A stretch of 64,000 nucleotides of DNA from Sediminicola sp. YIK13 (GTDB lineage Bacteria > Bacteroidota > Bacteroidia > Flavobacteriales > Flavobacteriaceae). Positions 61,882 through 64,000 of the stretch are shown piece by piece. Numbering within the stretch: the first letter of the stretch is position 1; each line of letters starts with the position of its first letter. Both the position numbers and the translations under genes were made by a program. Below the pieces are notes generated by a model. It worked only from the letters and a program-made list of their open reading frames with translations, ran no database searches and was not told where the DNA came from. Location of the stretch: the NCBI RefSeq assembly GCF_001430825.1, contig NZ_CP010535.1, positions 848,501 through 912,500 on the forward strand, given 5' to 3'.

Positions 61882-63444
61882 CTAATCGGTAACAGTGATG
61901 ACTCCAGTCATTAATGAATGGAATTCACAGTTATAATATAGTGTATCTGGAGCATCCATTGGGATTGTCAGCGTAACCGTGCCGTTGATGGCACCATTGT
62001 TCGTCACGCCAGCACTATAACCATTGGAAGTTCCCGTTCCTTTAACGTCTTTAATATAGAATGGGTGTCCAGGAGCATTAATGGTAAAAGTATATGTCTC
62101 ACCTCTTTTTAGGGTCAGCGCCGGATTGTTTACATCGGTTAGTCCTTGACCATTAAATACATAGGCGGTGCTTCCTTGGTTGGTCACATTATAATTTTTA
62201 GCCCCTGCATTTTCTTCTGCATTTAGCCCGATATTGCCTTGGGCAACTATTGTGGCCAAGTCCTCGTCACTTAAATGCACATTGATATAGGCATCAATTG
62301 TCAATAATTCTTCATAGGTTACAGCTGCACCTCCAACCAGAGCTGACACTTGAGTCTGACTTATTCCACTAGACCCATCTACGGCGTTTAACCCAACGAT
62401 GATCTCACCAGTGGTGGCTACGTCATTTGCGTGAATATGGGCAGGGTGTACACCACCAGCTTCAGTTCCAACCAAATTTAAGGTTACTAACGTGGTATTG
62501 TTTAGTCTTTCAGCAAAATTTGCTGTTCCACTTATCCCTACAACATCTTTGCTTTCAAGTTCGTATGTTTTTGAACGTCCGGTCAATTCATTTTGACCTA
62601 TATCTCCCTGTGCAACTATAGTGGCCAAGTCATCTGCACTTAAATGGACATTGATATAACCGTCATAGTCTAATACTTGTTCATATCCAAAAGCTGTATC
62701 ATCATCCAATGCTGCCACATTGGTGAAACTTTGACCCGTATTTCCATCCACACTAATAAAAGTAAATACTATTGGTCCACCCTCTGCAGCAGTGTTCATA
62801 TGTATATGTGCAGGATGTACGCCATTTTCCGGAGTATTATTGATTTCCAAAACCGCTAGGGCCTCTCCATTAACTCTTTCAAAAAAGGTGGCCGAACCGT
62901 CTATACCCGCTACTGCTTTCTCATTCAATGTATACACTTTGCTTACACCAGTTAGGTCATTCTGACCGATATCGCCTTGAGCCACAAGTGTTCCTAAATC
63001 ATCACTACTTAAGTGTACGTTTATATACCCGTCATATGTTAGGAATTGATCGTATGTTATTGGTGAATTATCGTTTAAAGTTGAAGTTGTTATGCTGCTT
63101 TTTCCAGTATCTCCATCTACAGTTCCTAAAGTTAGGGCTATATCCCCTCCTTCAGCAGCAGTGTTGAAATGGATATGGGCTGGGTGCATCCCTCCAGCAG
63201 GCGTGTTCTGTAAATCCAATTCAATAGTAACGGAATTATCCGTGTTCTCAATAAATTTGGCAGTACCTGAAATGTTTTCAACCGCTTGGGCACCCAAATC
63301 ATAGGTTATAGACTTACCAGTGGGAGTTACACCACCATTATCATCTGGAATGACCATGCCATCGTCGTCATTGCTGCATCCCACCAAAAGTAAAAATATC
63401 ATCGCCACGAATGACAAAGATCGAAGTTGTTTAAAGTTGTTCAT
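61882..63444 (-). CDS. Lipoprotein with three CHRD domains and a C-terminal cupredoxin-like domain
   Basis: 520 residues, lipobox LLVGC (Cys23). Three successive domains of about 130 residues each carry the CHRD motif: GGMHPAHIHFNTAAEGGDI, GVHPAHIHMNTAAEGGPIV and GVHPAHIHANDVATTGEII, each followed by TYD/YEQ...YDGYINVHLS and TIVAQGDIGQNELTG. The last 95 residues look like a type 1 copper domain: His460 in APGHPFYIK, then Cys506, His509 and Met512 in YYNCEFHSLMTG. The array of His-x-His motifs plus a cupredoxin suggests copper binding or redox activity on the cell surface (inferred). Confidence 0.88.
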   Translation of the reverse strand: MNNFKQLRSLSFVAMIFLLLVGCSNDDDGMVIPDDNGGVTPTGKSITYDLGAQAVENISGTAKFIENTDNSVTIELDLQNTPAGGMHPAHIHFNTAAEGGDIALTLGTVDGDTGKSSITTSTLNDNSPITYDQFLTYDGYINVHLSSDDLGTLVAQGDIGQNDLTGVSKVYTLNEKAVAGIDGSATFFERVNGEALAVLEINNTPENGVHPAHIHMNTAAEGGPIVFTFISVDGNTGQSFTNVAALDDDTAFGYEQVLDYDGYINVHLSADDLATIVAQGDIGQNELTGRSKTYELESKDVVGISGTANFAERLNNTTLVTLNLVGTEAGGVHPAHIHANDVATTGEIIVGLNAVDGSSGISQTQVSALVGGAAVTYEELLTIDAYINVHLSDEDLATIVAQGNIGLNAEENAGAKNYNVTNQGSTAYVFNGQGLTDVNNPALTLKRGETYTFTINAPGHPFYIKDVKGTGTSNGYSAGVTNNGAINGTVTLTIPMDAPDTLYYNCEFHSLMTGVITVTD

Positions 63445-63772
63445 AGTATTTTTTGTTTAATATATTTTAAATAATTCTAAACAAATTTAACTAAATTATT
63501 GACCAATATCTAGAAATAAATCATAAAGAGTGTTAATGTCTTATCAAAAACATCAGTAAAGGATATTTCAGGTTCCAATAATTATACTTCGGCAATTCAT
63601 ATCAACAAGGTCTCTATTGCAATAGCTTCTATGCCGCAATAATGTTAATACTATTTAGAAGAAGCAAAAATAACGAACTCCTAATATTAGAAAATGATGT
63701 AAGTCATTCCCCAAAATAAAAAGCTGAAATTTCTAATTTAGAAAATGAACTTATATCAGATTAGCACAAAAA

Positions 63773-63797
63773 AAGACCGTCTAAATAAGACGGTCTT
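63773..63797 (-). terminator. Intrinsic terminator of the SlyD-like gene
   Basis: AAGACCGTCT and AGACGGTCTT form a perfect 10-bp stem with loop AAATA; on the minus strand a T run follows. It lies about 44 bp after the stop at 63841. Confidence 0.9.
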
Positions 63798-63840
63798 AAA
63801 ATATTAATTCAGGTGCCTTCAAAAGAAGGTTACTTTTTTA

Positions 63841-64000
63841 TTAGGATGCGATTGCTACAAGAACCAAATCAAAAGTAAGATCTTGTCCAGCCAACGGGTG
63901 ATTTGCATCTATAATGATATGGTCATCCCCAACTTCTGCAACGCGCAATTGGTTTTCCGAACCATCAGGATTTTTAGCCATTAAACCCATTCCAACTTCA
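63841..64000 (-). CDS. SlyD/FKBP-type peptidyl-prolyl isomerase, N-terminus outside the window
   Basis: Only the last 53 residues are visible. They include EVGMGLMAKNPDGSENQLRV and end DANHPLAGQDLTFDLVLVAI followed by AS and TAA. The NHPLAG-x-LTF motif is diagnostic of SlyD-like FKBP prolyl isomerases, which combine a chaperone insert with proline isomerisation. The stop codon is at 63841-63843. Confidence 0.93.
   Translation of the reverse strand, partial: EVGMGLMAKNPDGSENQLRVAEVGDDHIIIDANHPLAGQDLTFDLVLVAIAS

Overview
The window looks like a chromosomal segment of a marine-type member of the Flavobacteriaceae (Bacteroidota). The basis is an AT-rich sequence with A-rich leaders instead of strong Shine-Dalgarno sites, many short lipoproteins, a fused alpha/beta 2-oxoacid dehydrogenase E1, a lipoprotein OmpA with a glycine zipper, LemA/DUF2207, and DUF1080 and DUF4251 proteins. 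The genus is not resolved. I saw no rRNA, tRNA, CRISPR array or intact insertion sequence.

Layout. 1-5.4 kb: housekeeping and envelope genes (DUF1835 fragment, SUI1 factor, 2OG oxygenase, E1 fusion, lipocalin-like lipoprotein, OmpA lipoprotein). 5.5-11.3 kb: a seven-gene, mostly translationally coupled operon built around a type III polyketide synthase, with FAD oxidoreductase, methyltransferase, FabL-like enoyl reductase, FabZ-like dehydratase, ketosynthase and acyl carrier protein. It probably makes a modified aromatic or pyrone lipid from a dedicated acyl starter. 11.3-16 kb: TerC, ribosome hibernation factor, an accessory segment rich in palindromes carrying a DUF6642/caspase-like gene between near-identical 17-bp direct repeats, then a Crp-type regulator and a desaturase. 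16-21.3 kb: PQQ-like propeller, metzincin lipoprotein, exported methyltransferase, cold-shock protein.

21.7-26.7 kb: a lipoprotein with a cholesterol-dependent-cytolysin-like core whose usual C-terminal domain is replaced by four hemopexin-like repeats. It lies beside a LuxR-type response regulator and a TPR histidine kinase, and its upstream region holds three TACGTA sites. 27-34 kb: two membrane-protein genes including an ABA4-like one, a decayed PQQ dehydrogenase, a His-rich repeat lipoprotein, a transglutaminase-like lipoprotein, and a PAS kinase with a receiver protein. 34-39.2 kb: TIM-barrel isomerase, DUF4251 lipoprotein, and a pseudouridine group (BtpA-like, psuK, psuG, RluE-like synthase). 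39.2-48 kb: Gre-like factor, a gltS/D-threonine-aldolase/DUF1080 operon, CocE/NonD hydrolase, acyl-CoA dehydrogenase and an unusual zinc-ribbon SDR.

48.2-48.8 kb: a tandem array of micro-genes (28, 28, 28 and 42 codons) between a 7+7 inverted repeat and a strong terminator. Copies 1 and 2 differ by eight bases, seven of them silent, which argues that the peptides are made and selected. 49-64 kb: a secreted protein of unknown function, topoisomerase III, LemA/DUF2207, serine hydrolase, LpxD-like acyltransferase, dienelactone hydrolase, two DEAD-box helicases, a triple-CHRD/cupredoxin lipoprotein and the end of a SlyD-type prolyl isomerase.

The most unusual items are the micropeptide array, the cytolysin/hemopexin-like fusion with its probable two-component control, and the type III PKS operon with its own acyl-chain enzymes.
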